From: CAZFGK01 sp964518635
GTDB taxonomy: Bacteria; Zixibacteria; MSB-5A5; GN15; FEB-12
Length of the DNA: 64,000 nucleotides
NCBI GenBank assembly: GCA_964518635.1
Contig: CAZFGK010000010.1
Coordinates: 38,839-102,838, forward strand
Direction: 5' to 3'
The position numbers and the translations under genes were made by a program. Shown piece by piece: positions 35,888 to 44,268 of this stretch; positions within the stretch are counted from its first letter, which is position 1, and every line of letters starts with the position of its first letter. The notes under the pieces were generated by a model. That model saw nothing but the letters and a program-made list of their open reading frames with translations. It had not been told where the DNA came from and searched no databases.

Positions 35888-36679
35888 ATGGTTTCTCGAA
35901 ATGGTCTGGTTGCTCTGGTTCTCTTCGCTCTGGTAGCGATGATCGGCTGCGGCGGCGACGACAAGGGTTCTTCTGGTGATCTCGGCCTGGCTGGAGATGC
36001 CCAGTATTCTGCAGTTACATCTCAGCTTGATCAAACCAATGACTGGATGAATGATCAGATTGAAGATGCGTTCGCTACGATGCCGTCCGGTAGTTCGCTG
36101 GACGATGTGTTCATGTCGGCGATTGGTGCTGATTCGGTCAACGCGTCTGAATGGACCGTTCTGTATCATTCCAATCTCTCCGCCAGTGTGACCACCACGA
36201 TCATCGATTCGATTCAGTATCGCAACGATGGTCAGATCCAGTACCAGTCACTTGGTGCTGATCAGATCAACTATCGTCATGTGACCACCCAGACCGACGG
36301 TGACACCACCAACGGCTACACGAACTATGTCAATCAGACCAATGTCACCATCAGCGGCCTTGATGCCCAGATGGCGGTACTGAATGGTACCTCGTCATTA
36401 AATCTCGAAACCCGCAACGGTTCGACCTGGCGTGAATATTCCATTGATCTTGCTGCCGAAGGTCTGAACATGACCAAGGTTGCTCCGGGCCAGTGGAATT
36501 CGAAGTGCCCTTCTTCCGGTACGATCACTGCGAATATCGAACTCTCTGTTTCAGTGAGCGGCTCAAACCCGGTGACTGAGAACTGGACCGCGACGATTGT
36601 CTATAACGACGGTGATGCAACGGTGACAGTGATGAAGTCCGAACTTTCGGCTTCATATTCTCAGAATTGCCAGCTCTAA
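35888..36679 (+). CDS. Secreted lipoprotein of unknown function
   Basis: The N-terminus LVALVLFALVAMIGC is a lipoprotein signal with the modified cysteine at residue 21. A Gly/Asp/Ser linker and about 225 residues of mixed beta structure rich in Thr, Asn and Ser follow. I do not recognise a family. AAAGGAG precedes the ATG and a strong terminator follows, so it is probably its own unit, although argF is only 50 bases upstream. Asp after the cysteine is absent (CGGDD), which does not by itself predict inner-membrane retention outside enterobacteria. Confidence 0.75.
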   Translation: MVSRNGLVALVLFALVAMIGCGGDDKGSSGDLGLAGDAQYSAVTSQLDQTNDWMNDQIEDAFATMPSGSSLDDVFMSAIGADSVNASEWTVLYHSNLSASVTTTIIDSIQYRNDGQIQYQSLGADQINYRHVTTQTDGDTTNGYTNYVNQTNVTISGLDAQMAVLNGTSSLNLETRNGSTWREYSIDLAAEGLNMTKVAPGQWNSKCPSSGTITANIELSVSVSGSNPVTENWTATIVYNDGDATVTVMKSELSASYSQNCQL

Positions 36680-36727
36680 ACAGCTGACACTCGCATCGAG
36701 AAATTTTCTTTGAATTGAAATGCAACG

Positions 36728-36759
36728 GGACCTGGCAAACGCCGGGTCCTGTTTTTTTT
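36728..36759 (+). terminator. Rho-independent terminator after the lipoprotein gene
   Basis: A 9-bp stem with one G-T pair (GGACCTGGC with GCCGGGTCC) closes an AAAC loop and is followed by TG and eight T. It lies 48 bases past the stop codon. Confidence 0.92.
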
Positions 36760-36773
36760 GTGTGTGATACTCT

Positions 36774-36796
36774 CACCCTGAGCCTGTCGATGGGTG
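36774..36796. repeat. Degenerate copy of the CCTGAGC-TGTCGA repeat
   Basis: The segment contains CCTGAGCCTGTCGATGGG, which matches (on the opposite strand) the repeat at 9853-9874 with two or three differences. Its ends CACCC/GGGTG are complementary. It lies just past the terminator. Confidence 0.45.
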
Positions 36797-36868
36797 TTCT
36801 TCAATATACTTGGTGGCACTGACCCGATAGCCTTCACTAGATAGCCCTGATCACCCGCTCAGGGTCGT

Positions 36869-36906
36869 CTGGGTGGCGCACCCGTTTTAGGGTGCGAAGT
36901 CAGTGA
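36869..36906 (+). repeat. REP-like 38-bp inverted repeat, left arm
   Basis: These 38 bases are the exact reverse complement of 37175-37212. Within the arm, GGGTGG is followed by a hairpin CGCACCC-GTTTTA-GGGTGCG. The hairpin plus flanking GGTGG matches the other REP-like elements of the window. The two arms enclose the transposase remnant. Confidence 0.9.
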
Positions 36907-36989
36907 TGTGATTGACGCGTGTTGTAAGTACCTTGAATTGTCAACTTTTTGAACAGTCTGATCTACTTGGCGATGGGCGTGGAAAAGGC

Positions 36990-37145
36990 GATGCTATGAT
37001 CATAAATGCAGATCAATTTTATCTGTGCGGGGAAAAAATCGTATATTGTCACAACAACCCGATTCGTCGTGGACTGATCGAGTCTGCGAGTGACTGGAAA
37101 TTGTCGCGCGCGGCGTGGTATGAAGGAAAAGAAGGTGATCGATGA
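36990..37145 (+). pseudogene. Remnant of a REP-associated tyrosine transposase (RAYT, IS200-like Y1)
   Basis: Only the C-terminal part of the family can be seen. Residues near IINADQFYLCGEKIVYCHNN, then NPIRRGLIESASDWKLSRAA and WYEGKEG, correspond to the conserved YIHNNPVRxGLV...DWxxSSxxWY end of RAYT proteins (about 45 of ~180 residues). The HUH and catalytic Tyr regions are missing upstream, where the DNA shows no matching frame. Perfect 38-bp inverted repeats flank it, so it looks like a decayed REPtron. A small expressed peptide is possible but unlikely. Confidence 0.75.
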
Positions 37146-37174
37146 ATTTGAACTATCGAAATGTGATGAGTGCG

Positions 37175-37212
37175 TCACTGACTTCGCACCCTAAAACGGG
37201 TGCGCCACCCAG
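37175..37212 (-). repeat. REP-like 38-bp inverted repeat, right arm
   Basis: This is the exact reverse complement of 36869-36906: hairpin CGCACCC-TAAAAC-GGGTGCG followed by CCACCC. Lack of any difference between the arms suggests recent duplication, gene conversion or selection. I see no target-site duplication outside the arms. Confidence 0.9.
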
Positions 37213-37255
37213 CCCACGGGACACCCTTCCTGTCGCTTAGGGTTGCCCGTCTTAA

Positions 37256-39103
37256 TTACGGGCAGGGTGACAACGGAGCAAAAGACACAAACAAATTGTC
37301 GACCAAAGCCGTGAGATCGCCGATATCAACTCCCGGATTTCCATCCGTGTTTCCTTCCATCGGACAACACAGTGGTGAGAAACTCAGGAAGAGATGATCG
37401 ACCAGCAATGTCAGGTCGGCAATATCAACGCTGCCAACAAGGTCACAGTCGATGTTCCCTGTCGCACCAACACAACAACAAGCATCACCAATGCCGTCGT
37501 TGTTTGAGTCAGTCTGGGATGGATTGAAAATGGATGGACAGTTGTCTGTCACACACTGGTTGAGGGGATGTCCGGGGTTACCGAATCCATCGGCATCACT
37601 ATCAATGCAGGCGGTCACTCGCACGACTATCTGGGCTTCGTTGTTCGCTTCTGAGAACTCAATCTTGACGTTATCTTCATCCACAGCCGCAATCACGGTA
37701 TAAGTTCCGGGAGTGAGGGGAAGGGGGACTTGTAGAACCGTCACACTTCCAGCCGCAAAATTCTGAGTGACATCAAGACTATTGGTAAGATTGGCAAGTG
37801 CGTGTGCGCGAACATTCAACAAAGAGGTCTGTCCAAGATTTCGAACAGTCATCGGAAGGAGCTGACCGACATTCAAAACTGAATCAGAGGGATTGAATGA
37901 AACAGACATGTCCCCGTAGAAGTCATTGCTTACCCACTGACGGACTCCCCAACCCGGTCCGGACGGTCCGTCATAGCGCCAGATCGGTCTGGTTTGATTA
38001 TCAAAGTCGGTGTGTCCTAAAGTCATCCCAAACAAATCTATAACAACTCTATCATCAGAATGTTCCCAGTTAGATTGTGCATCAGCTTTATTCAATGTCT
38101 CTTCATTACTTTCAACAAGGGCATAAAATTTATTCCAATCTAAATTATAATTATCTCTCATCATAGAAAACATCCAGGCAGTTATACTATATCCTGAACT
38201 CAACTGAATTTCAAAATTTGAGAAATCCCTATAATTATTTGCAATATAGTTGTTCCAAATGTGTCCTGAATCGGCGATTCCGTCAAAAAGGTATTTGTCT
38301 GCAGTCTCTTGATTTATGTCCCCTTTTTCAACAAGAATATTATACATAGCATATTGAGAAAATCCTTCAGTCAACCAGTCTCTCCCCAAAACAGGTAATG
38401 GATTTATTGTATGTAAAGCTTCATGTAATCCTCCTGCAGAGTATATCCAATAATCTCCTAACTCTCCAGGATTTCCTTGTTGTGGAATTCCTCCAATATA
38501 ATAATCTCTTTTACAATTTGTTTTGTAAAAAGGATCAGATAAAAATAAGTGTGCCTCTCCAGGAATGGCCCATCCACCCCAACAGCCAGATAATATAGGT
38601 TCAACATACAAGCTCATTTTTACTCCGTAAAATTCTTCCGAACTCCAACCAGTTTGCTGCTCTAACAAAAGTACTCGTTCATGTAACTCATTTAAGTAGT
38701 TATCCAGCTGAGTTTGATAGGTGGTGTAAAAGTTTGTTTCTACGAATGCGTTGTATCTTGGGTAAGAAATTTGAACGTAAGTAGTAGGAGACGCGATCGG
38801 TCTGCCGGTCAGGAAGTCATGTGTGATTGCATCGTCTAATTGTGGATCAGCATCATCAATTACAATTGGTATTTCACGACCCTGAACGGTGATGATATCT
38901 CGCTCGTAGTCAACTTCCATCGTAAAGCCACTTGGTGTACGAATCAGGCGTCTTTGAGTGCCGGGAAGAACATAATCGAATGGTGCGGAAAGACTGTCGC
39001 GATAGCGGTCCTGATCAAACATCTCAGCATGTGCAGTTGACTGAATCGAGAAGAGCAGCATGACAGCTGGAAAGATTCTCAGGAAAACAAAATGTAATCT
39101 CAC
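37256..39103 (-). CDS. Secreted gluzincin-like metallopeptidase with CARDB-like, TSP3 and dockerin-like C-terminus
   Basis: The 615-residue protein has a signal peptide (VMLLFSIQSTAHA) and a pro-region. A zinc-peptidase core carries HEALH at 227-231 and WLTEGFSQY at 243-251, the HExxH plus EG layout of MA-clan peptidases with WLxEG. A CARDB-like beta domain follows (~400-490), then a TSP3-like calcium repeat (DSDADGFGNP...DSNNDGIGDAC). Two dockerin-type repeats (VDIADLTLLVDHLF, VDIGDLTALVDNLF) complete the protein. GAGGTGG precedes the ATG. The catalytic part, roughly 38040-38790, is clearly AT-rich with many AAT/TTA-type codons, while both ends have the normal composition. This suggests a foreign peptidase core joined to local secretion and surface-attachment modules. 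Export and sorting of such tails is family knowledge; the substrate is unknown. Confidence 0.8.
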   Translation of the reverse strand: MRLHFVFLRIFPAVMLLFSIQSTAHAEMFDQDRYRDSLSAPFDYVLPGTQRRLIRTPSGFTMEVDYERDIITVQGREIPIVIDDADPQLDDAITHDFLTGRPIASPTTYVQISYPRYNAFVETNFYTTYQTQLDNYLNELHERVLLLEQQTGWSSEEFYGVKMSLYVEPILSGCWGGWAIPGEAHLFLSDPFYKTNCKRDYYIGGIPQQGNPGELGDYWIYSAGGLHEALHTINPLPVLGRDWLTEGFSQYAMYNILVEKGDINQETADKYLFDGIADSGHIWNNYIANNYRDFSNFEIQLSSGYSITAWMFSMMRDNYNLDWNKFYALVESNEETLNKADAQSNWEHSDDRVVIDLFGMTLGHTDFDNQTRPIWRYDGPSGPGWGVRQWVSNDFYGDMSVSFNPSDSVLNVGQLLPMTVRNLGQTSLLNVRAHALANLTNSLDVTQNFAAGSVTVLQVPLPLTPGTYTVIAAVDEDNVKIEFSEANNEAQIVVRVTACIDSDADGFGNPGHPLNQCVTDNCPSIFNPSQTDSNNDGIGDACCCVGATGNIDCDLVGSVDIADLTLLVDHLFLSFSPLCCPMEGNTDGNPGVDIGDLTALVDNLFVSFAPLSPCP

Positions 39104-39265
39104 CGCACCACCTCATTCATGTTCTCCGCAAGTGAAGAGATGAACGGCCGTTCAGCTACTCACCAGCAGATCGAATTGATGTAATATATGAGTTTAGGCC
39201 CCAATTTGCAAATCTGGAAGTGGGGGGGGAGGGCGGGTGGCTGGTACGAGTTTCTTAAAGGTGCT

Positions 39266-39343
39266 GGAACCCTGATCTGGTGATCAGGGCCACAGTACTG
39301 TTGAAATTGGAAGCGGGAACGCTGATCTGGTGATCAGAGCCAC
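39266..39343 (+). repeat. Two direct copies of a CTGATC-TGGT-GATCAG hairpin followed by CCAC
   Basis: The units at 39266-39293 and 39316-39343 both read GGAAC, then a hairpin with CTGATC/GATCAG arms (8 bp in the first copy), then GCCAC. They differ at two positions. The layout matches the REP-like elements elsewhere. The rest of the ~300-base gap between the peptidase and thioesterase genes has a G-rich stretch near 39222-39238 and nothing else I can name. Confidence 0.7.
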
Positions 39344-39410
39344 CTCACGTTGATTGGTTCATGAACTGTCAAAGCTTGCTGACTCGCACTCATCGCAATT
39401 CATTTTCAGC

Positions 39411-39857
39411 GTGACATCCTCCATCCCCACCTACACTCATTGTTTTGTCTGCGGTGATCAGAATGCGCACGGGCTGCATCTGCATTTCACATGGGATGGA
39501 AAACGTGCGAGAACATCGATGACAGCAGAATTACATCGTGAAGGATACGCCGGAATCTTTCACGGTGGGATCACTGCGACTGTTCTCGATGAAATCATGG
39601 TCAAGGTGATTCTCGCGCTAAATGAATTCGCGGTGACTGCGGAGTTTTCGATCAATTATCACGCACCAATACGAACCGGTGAACAGATTTCATTTTGGGG
39701 TGAACAAACCAGACGAAAAGGCCGATTGATACTTTGTGAAGCGGGTGCCGAAGTGAACGGGAAGCCGGTGGCAAGTGCGACCGGAAAATACATCGTCCCC
39801 GAGGCGAACCTCAGGGACGATTTGAAATCTTCAGTAACTATTGATTCTGAAAAATGA
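39411..39857 (+). CDS. PaaI-like hotdog-fold thioesterase
   Basis: The product (about 148 residues) has CFVCGDQNAHGLHLHF near the N-terminus, then GIFHGGITATVLDEIM, the central hotdog helix with the catalytic-type Asp/Glu, and FSINYHAPIRTGEQISFWGE. Such proteins hydrolyse acyl-CoA thioesters. The CxxC pair at the N-terminus is common in this subgroup. The start is uncertain: GTG 39411 gives a family-like N-terminus but lacks a clear ribosome site, and the frame opens at a TTG at 39354. Its last codon overlaps the rpsT terminator hairpin on the other strand. Confidence 0.85.
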   Translation: MTSSIPTYTHCFVCGDQNAHGLHLHFTWDGKRARTSMTAELHREGYAGIFHGGITATVLDEIMVKVILALNEFAVTAEFSINYHAPIRTGEQISFWGEQTRRKGRLILCEAGAEVNGKPVASATGKYIVPEANLRDDLKSSVTIDSEK

Positions 39858-39872
39858 ACGACCCTTGTCGTT
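39850..39872 (-). terminator. Rho-independent terminator of rpsT
   Basis: Read on the minus strand, AACGAC-AAGG-GTCGTT forms a 6-bp stem followed by CA and five T. It lies 27 bases past the rpsT stop and reaches into the 3' end of the convergent thioesterase gene. Confidence 0.65.
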
Positions 39873-39898
39873 CTGCAAGATGCTTCTGCTATCGACTC

Positions 39899-40174
39899 TT
39901 AGGCAGCGGCCGGAGCCGGAGCGGTAAGACGAGCGACCAGCGCCGCAAGACGGGACTTGGTCCGGTCGGCATTACGCTTGTGCAGCAGGTTCTTGGAAGC
40001 GGCCTGATCGAGGGCTTTGTTCACCTGGGGAAGCATCGCGGCGGCTTTGGCGGCGTCGGTTTCCGTCCGGATCGTTTTCAGGATCGTACGCAGGGATGAT
40101 TTCTGCGTTCGGTTACGCAGGCGTGCTTTCGCCGAGCTGCGCATACGCTTCTTACAGGAGACGTGATTTGGCAT
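39899..40174 (-). CDS. rpsT: 30S ribosomal protein S20
   Basis: The 91-residue basic protein begins MPNHVSCKKRMRSSAKARLRN and has NKALDQAASKNLLHKRNADRTKSRLAALV, both typical of S20, which binds 16S rRNA. An Ala/Pro tail (APAPAAA) is a small extension. The gene is single, with a promoter at 40243-40270 and a leader of about 60 bases, and is divergent from murJ. Confidence 0.96.
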   Translation of the reverse strand: MPNHVSCKKRMRSSAKARLRNRTQKSSLRTILKTIRTETDAAKAAAMLPQVNKALDQAASKNLLHKRNADRTKSRLAALVARLTAPAPAAA

Positions 40175-40242
40175 GATGCTCTTTCTTTATCTTTCAGTTC
40201 ACTTTTTCAGGGTCGATTCGTGATATTCCACACGAGCCTGTT

Positions 40243-40270
40243 AAGATAACAAACGAGGATTCTCTGTCAA
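40243..40270 (-). promoter_or_regulatory. Predicted sigma-70 promoter for rpsT
   Basis: On the minus strand a perfect -35 box TTGACA (40270-40265) is followed after 16 bases by TATCTT (40248-40243). Transcription would start near 40236 and run into rpsT. Confidence 0.6.
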
Positions 40271-40302
40271 GCCACGCCGACCAACCTGTAGACCAGCCGG
40301 AA

Positions 40303-41886
40303 ATGACTGCCCCGCAGCCAGATAGGAGCGCGAAGCCGCGCTCGATGGCGCGCTCCGCAATGGTGGTGGGGGGATCGACGGCGATTTCACGGGTCACTGG
40401 ACTCGTCAGAGAGCAGATTATCGCCTACTACTTTGGGGCCGGGGTCGCGACTGATGCATTTTTCACCGCCTTTCGCATTCCCAATTTGCTGCGTGATCTT
40501 TTTGCGGAAGGGGCATTGACCAGCGCGTTCGTGCCGGTTTTCAAAGAGAAGCTGGTGAAAAAGGATGACGCCGGTGCAATTGCCCTCGCGCAGATAGTGC
40601 TCGGGGGATTGCTGATTGTGGTCGGCGCGTTGACGCTTATTGGAATGGCTGCATCTCCGGCGATTGTCTATTTCACGGCGTTTGGATTTGCTGATGATCC
40701 AGAGAAATTTGCGCTCACTGTTCAACTCACTCGGATCATGTTTCCGTTTCTGTTGCTGGTCTCGGTAGCGGCTCTTGCCTCGGCGATGCTGAACTCGTAC
40801 GGGAAATTCGGACATGCTGCAATTGCACCGACGCTTTTCAATCTCGGTTCGATTGCCGGAGTGATGCTGCTCTTTCCGTGGCTTGACCAGCCGATCTTTA
40901 CGCTCGCGTGGGGAGTGATTCTTGGCGGGATCGGACAGCTCGCCGTGCAGATCATTCCGCTCTGGAGAAGAGGGATCATTCTCTGGCCGAAGTTTTCATT
41001 TTTTGAACCGGAGGTTCGAAAAGTCTGGGCACTCTTTCTGCCGATCGTGCTGGGGCTATCTGCCGGGAGAATCAATATCCTCGCGGCAACGCTGGCAGCG
41101 TCATTCTTAGCTGACGGGGCAATCTCCTATCTGAACTATGCCTTTCGATTGATGCACTTTCCACTCGGAGTCATCGCCGTAGCATTGGGCACTGTTGCGT
41201 TGCCGCGTGCTTCTGAACTTGTTGCGCAAGGGAAGCGTGATGAATTGGTGGCGACACTTGAAAAGGGGCTTCGCTATAATCTGATGCTCATCCTTCCATC
41301 TGCGATGGTGATGGCGCTCCTTGCCGAACCGCTTGTTTCCCTCATCTATCGATACGGGAGCTTTGATATCGCCGCGGTGGAGGGGACAAGTGTGAGTTTG
41401 TTGCACTATTCGTACGGGCTTCTAGGACTCGCATCTGTGCGAGTGATTGCGCCATTTTTCTACGCGATCGGCGATGCCAAATCGCCGATGATCGCGTCGC
41501 TGATTTCAGTTGGGCTCAATCTCGCGCTCTACTATCCGGCAATTCTTCTTTTCGATCATGCCGGATTAGCGGCAGCGACATCAATCGCGGCCCTTGCAAA
41601 TTGGTTCGTGCTTCTCTGGCAGGGGAAGAGAAAGCATGGGATTCAATTTGATTCGAAGGTCTACGTTCGCTGGGGGACCATGGCGGTCGGCGCGCTTGTT
41701 GCTTTTGTAGGTGCGAGATTCACACCGGACTTTTTCGAAGCGTCTGGAATCTTAGGTCGGATATTGGCATTCGGGATTCCCAGTCTGATCGGTTTGAGTA
41801 TCTATCTGATCTGGCTTCTTGCGACGGGATCAGTTTCGATTGATGCGATTCGATCCCGACTTGTCTCTCGCCGCAAATCGCAGTAG
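40303..41886 (+). CDS. murJ: Lipid II flippase MurJ
   Basis: The 527-residue protein has about 14 membrane helices and the MurJ/MviN signatures: GGSTAISRVTGLVREQIIAY, GVATDAFFTAFRIPNLLRDL, FAEGALTSAFVPVF and the central RINILAATLAASFLADGAIS. It moves the peptidoglycan precursor lipid II across the inner membrane. It follows divergent rpsT, a frequent neighbour of murJ. An internal ATG at 40345 (MARSAMVVGG) is an alternative start. comEC begins 9 bases downstream. Confidence 0.95.
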   Translation: MTAPQPDRSAKPRSMARSAMVVGGSTAISRVTGLVREQIIAYYFGAGVATDAFFTAFRIPNLLRDLFAEGALTSAFVPVFKEKLVKKDDAGAIALAQIVLGGLLIVVGALTLIGMAASPAIVYFTAFGFADDPEKFALTVQLTRIMFPFLLLVSVAALASAMLNSYGKFGHAAIAPTLFNLGSIAGVMLLFPWLDQPIFTLAWGVILGGIGQLAVQIIPLWRRGIILWPKFSFFEPEVRKVWALFLPIVLGLSAGRINILAATLAASFLADGAISYLNYAFRLMHFPLGVIAVALGTVALPRASELVAQGKRDELVATLEKGLRYNLMLILPSAMVMALLAEPLVSLIYRYGSFDIAAVEGTSVSLLHYSYGLLGLASVRVIAPFFYAIGDAKSPMIASLISVGLNLALYYPAILLFDHAGLAAATSIAALANWFVLLWQGKRKHGIQFDSKVYVRWGTMAVGALVAFVGARFTPDFFEASGILGRILAFGIPSLIGLSIYLIWLLATGSVSIDAIRSRLVSRRKSQ

Positions 41887-41895
41887 TTTTTCCCC

Positions 41896-44211
41896 ATGCT
41901 GGGGCGTTCACCTGCTCTCCTTCCGCTTCTGTGTCTCATCGCGGCGGTATTCATCGCGGATGCGTTTCAATTCTCTGCGTGGCTTTGGTGGGGGGCAGCA
42001 CTTCTCACTGTTGTCGCAGCATTTTCAGTCCATCGTCGATTGTCTCAAACTGCAACGTGGGGAGTTTCTCTTCCCGGAATCCTCTTTTCAATCGCACTCG
42101 CATCTGCTTCCGCGGGCTACTATCAGGCGGCGATCATTGATCGATCACAGACTGGAATACCAGAGGAGTATTTCAACAAACGGGAATTTCGCTTGTACGG
42201 CGAAGTGCGTGGTTGGCCAAAAATCTCTCGCGATCGAACCGAGCTGGTTGTTGATCTGGATTCGATCAGCGGCAATCAATCTTCCGTTCAATATTCATTT
42301 CATGTACATGCGACGATTCAGGTAATCATTGGGGATACGACCACCTTCGTGCAGCATGGTGATCGTGTCCAGCTCATCGGGGTACTTCGCGAAGTCACTC
42401 CTTCAGGTGGTCGTCTTGCGTACCATCGATATCTCGAACGGCAGGGGATTCAATCGCAAGTCTATCTGAACAGTATGATTGAAACCCTGCGAATACCTCA
42501 GCCACAGGATATCTGGTTTACGACGGCGAGAGTGCTCCGCGAGCAGCTTGTTGCGTCGCTGAAAAAGGTTCTCCCTCAAGCGGAGGCCTCACTGGCGGCG
42601 GGATTTCTGGTGGGTGAGACTCGTGATCTGCCGCAGCAAACGATGCTTCTGTTTCGCGAAACCGGCACGCTTCATCTGCTTGCGGTTTCTGGTGCCAATG
42701 TGTGGCTTATGGTCGGATTTCTTCTCTTGGTTCTGAGGCCGGTTCCGATTGGCAGACTATCGCGAACGATAATTATCATCGCGCTGCTGATTGTGTTTAT
42801 GCTCATGTGTTATGCCGAACCGTCAGTGGTGCGAGCAACGATTCTTGCGATACTCGTTCTGATCGGACGTCTGGTGGGACGCAAACTTGATCTTCTTCAT
42901 CTGATCGCAGTTGCAGCACTCTTGATGCTGCTGATTACTCCCTGGCAACTGTTCTCAATCGGATTTCAGTTGTCATTTCTGACCGCAACAGCACTCGTCG
43001 CGACCATGCTGCCGTTTCAGGAAATGTTGGAAGAGCGACGACTGCCTCGATGGATGCAGGGGATTCTTCTTGGTGTCGCTGGATCGGTAGTTGCATCACT
43101 GATCTCCGCGCCATTGGTCTGGTGGTATTTCGAGCGGATCAGTGTGACGTCGATCCCTGCAAATATTGTGATTGCGCCGCTGGTGAGTATATCGACACTC
43201 GGTTCTTTGGCAGCGGCAACCATCTATCAGCTATTGCCGCCAGTGGGAGTCTGGATCGGGGCGCTGGCGCATTTTCCACTCGATTGGCTGATGAAAATCG
43301 TAGAGTGGTTCGGATTCGTAGGGGATGATATTCGAGTGTTGATCACCGATGAGACCCTGGCAACGGTGTTGGTTTTCACTTTCTACCTTGTAGCTGCATC
43401 TCTGTTGGTGACAGAAGCGAAGCGTCGGCTGTTTGTCACGGCTGTAATTTTGCTCTCATCGATTGCGACCTTTGCAGGTATTTCGATTGCACGCCAGAGA
43501 GGCAGCGTATATCAAATGATCGTCGAGCCGATTCCCGGCGGGACTATCGTTGCGATTACGCGAGATCGGTGGCAGACGGCTGATCTTTTGATTTCTGGCC
43601 TGCGTTCTCGTCGCTATCCGGTTGATTCGGTGGTTATCATTCCGTTTCTGGAGCGTATTGGAATCAACACCGTTGCGACTTTGGCGGTGAAAGATATCGA
43701 ATACTCTGCAATCGATGATGTTCTGCGGCTTGCGAATTCGGTGAGAGCAGGAACTCTCCTGATCCCCAATGATGAACGTCATGCTTTTCAAGACTGGCGA
43801 GATATTGAAAAGAAGTTCTCAGGTTCGAAGATGCTGATTTCTCCGGGAGTTTCGAATTCTCTCTCAACAGGGATTTTTGTGGATGCAGAGGGATTGTCAT
43901 GGTTGGATTCTCTGATGCATTTCAACGCCAGTAGAACAGGCAGCTCTACAGGATTGCAGCAGAAGAATAGTGCATGGACTATTCGTTTGCTCAGTAGCGC
44001 GGATAGCTCCGTTCTTCGCAATCCCGACTATGATCTGCTCCTCTGTGCAGGATTTGAACAGAGGAATCGACTACCTGACCAATTGAAGCCACCCAATCTT
44101 GTTATAGACCTCTCCAGAACCGGCGGCATTCGTCTCTACTTTTCAGACAAGCTGATTATTCAGTCCTCCGGCGGCGAAACGATCTTCAGGAAACGGACAA
44201 ACGCCCGATAA
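41896..44211 (+). CDS. comEC: ComEC/Rec2-like DNA uptake channel with degraded metallo-beta-lactamase tail
   Basis: The 771-residue protein has the N-terminal DUF4131 helices, an OB-like part (VQLIGVLREVTPSGGRLAYHRYL) and the competence domain with FLVGETRDLPQQTMLLFRETGTLHLLAVSGANV and FSIGFQLSFLTATALVA. The C-terminal 240 residues align with the metallo-beta-lactamase domain that degrades the incoming strand in ComEC. The HxHxDH metal site is absent: the matching position reads VVIIPFLERIGIN. So transport of single-stranded DNA may persist without the nuclease step, or another nuclease serves. Type IV pilus motors encoded 6-10 kb downstream would fit natural transformation. Confidence 0.88.
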   Translation: MLGRSPALLPLLCLIAAVFIADAFQFSAWLWWGAALLTVVAAFSVHRRLSQTATWGVSLPGILFSIALASASAGYYQAAIIDRSQTGIPEEYFNKREFRLYGEVRGWPKISRDRTELVVDLDSISGNQSSVQYSFHVHATIQVIIGDTTTFVQHGDRVQLIGVLREVTPSGGRLAYHRYLERQGIQSQVYLNSMIETLRIPQPQDIWFTTARVLREQLVASLKKVLPQAEASLAAGFLVGETRDLPQQTMLLFRETGTLHLLAVSGANVWLMVGFLLLVLRPVPIGRLSRTIIIIALLIVFMLMCYAEPSVVRATILAILVLIGRLVGRKLDLLHLIAVAALLMLLITPWQLFSIGFQLSFLTATALVATMLPFQEMLEERRLPRWMQGILLGVAGSVVASLISAPLVWWYFERISVTSIPANIVIAPLVSISTLGSLAAATIYQLLPPVGVWIGALAHFPLDWLMKIVEWFGFVGDDIRVLITDETLATVLVFTFYLVAASLLVTEAKRRLFVTAVILLSSIATFAGISIARQRGSVYQMIVEPIPGGTIVAITRDRWQTADLLISGLRSRRYPVDSVVIIPFLERIGINTVATLAVKDIEYSAIDDVLRLANSVRAGTLLIPNDERHAFQDWRDIEKKFSGSKMLISPGVSNSLSTGIFVDAEGLSWLDSLMHFNASRTGSSTGLQQKNSAWTIRLLSSADSSVLRNPDYDLLLCAGFEQRNRLPDQLKPPNLVIDLSRTGGIRLYFSDKLIIQSSGGETIFRKRTNAR

Positions 44212-44268
44212 TTCCGAAGAAACCGTGCAAACCGCTGGGAGGGATTCCAGTGGCAAGGAAGTACTCGA

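Noticed and set aside
36912..37145. Small 77-residue gene
   Set aside because: Only its C-terminal half resembles anything, namely the end of RAYT transposases; the N-terminal half matches nothing, so it is listed as a pseudogene.
36869..37212. Insertion sequence or MITE with terminal inverted repeats and target duplication
   Set aside because: No direct repeat is found outside the 38-bp arms, and the arms themselves are REP-type hairpins; a REP/RAYT relic fits better.
41819..42325. 168-residue open frame across the murJ-comEC junction
   Set aside because: Both murJ and comEC are certain in other frames over the same bases.
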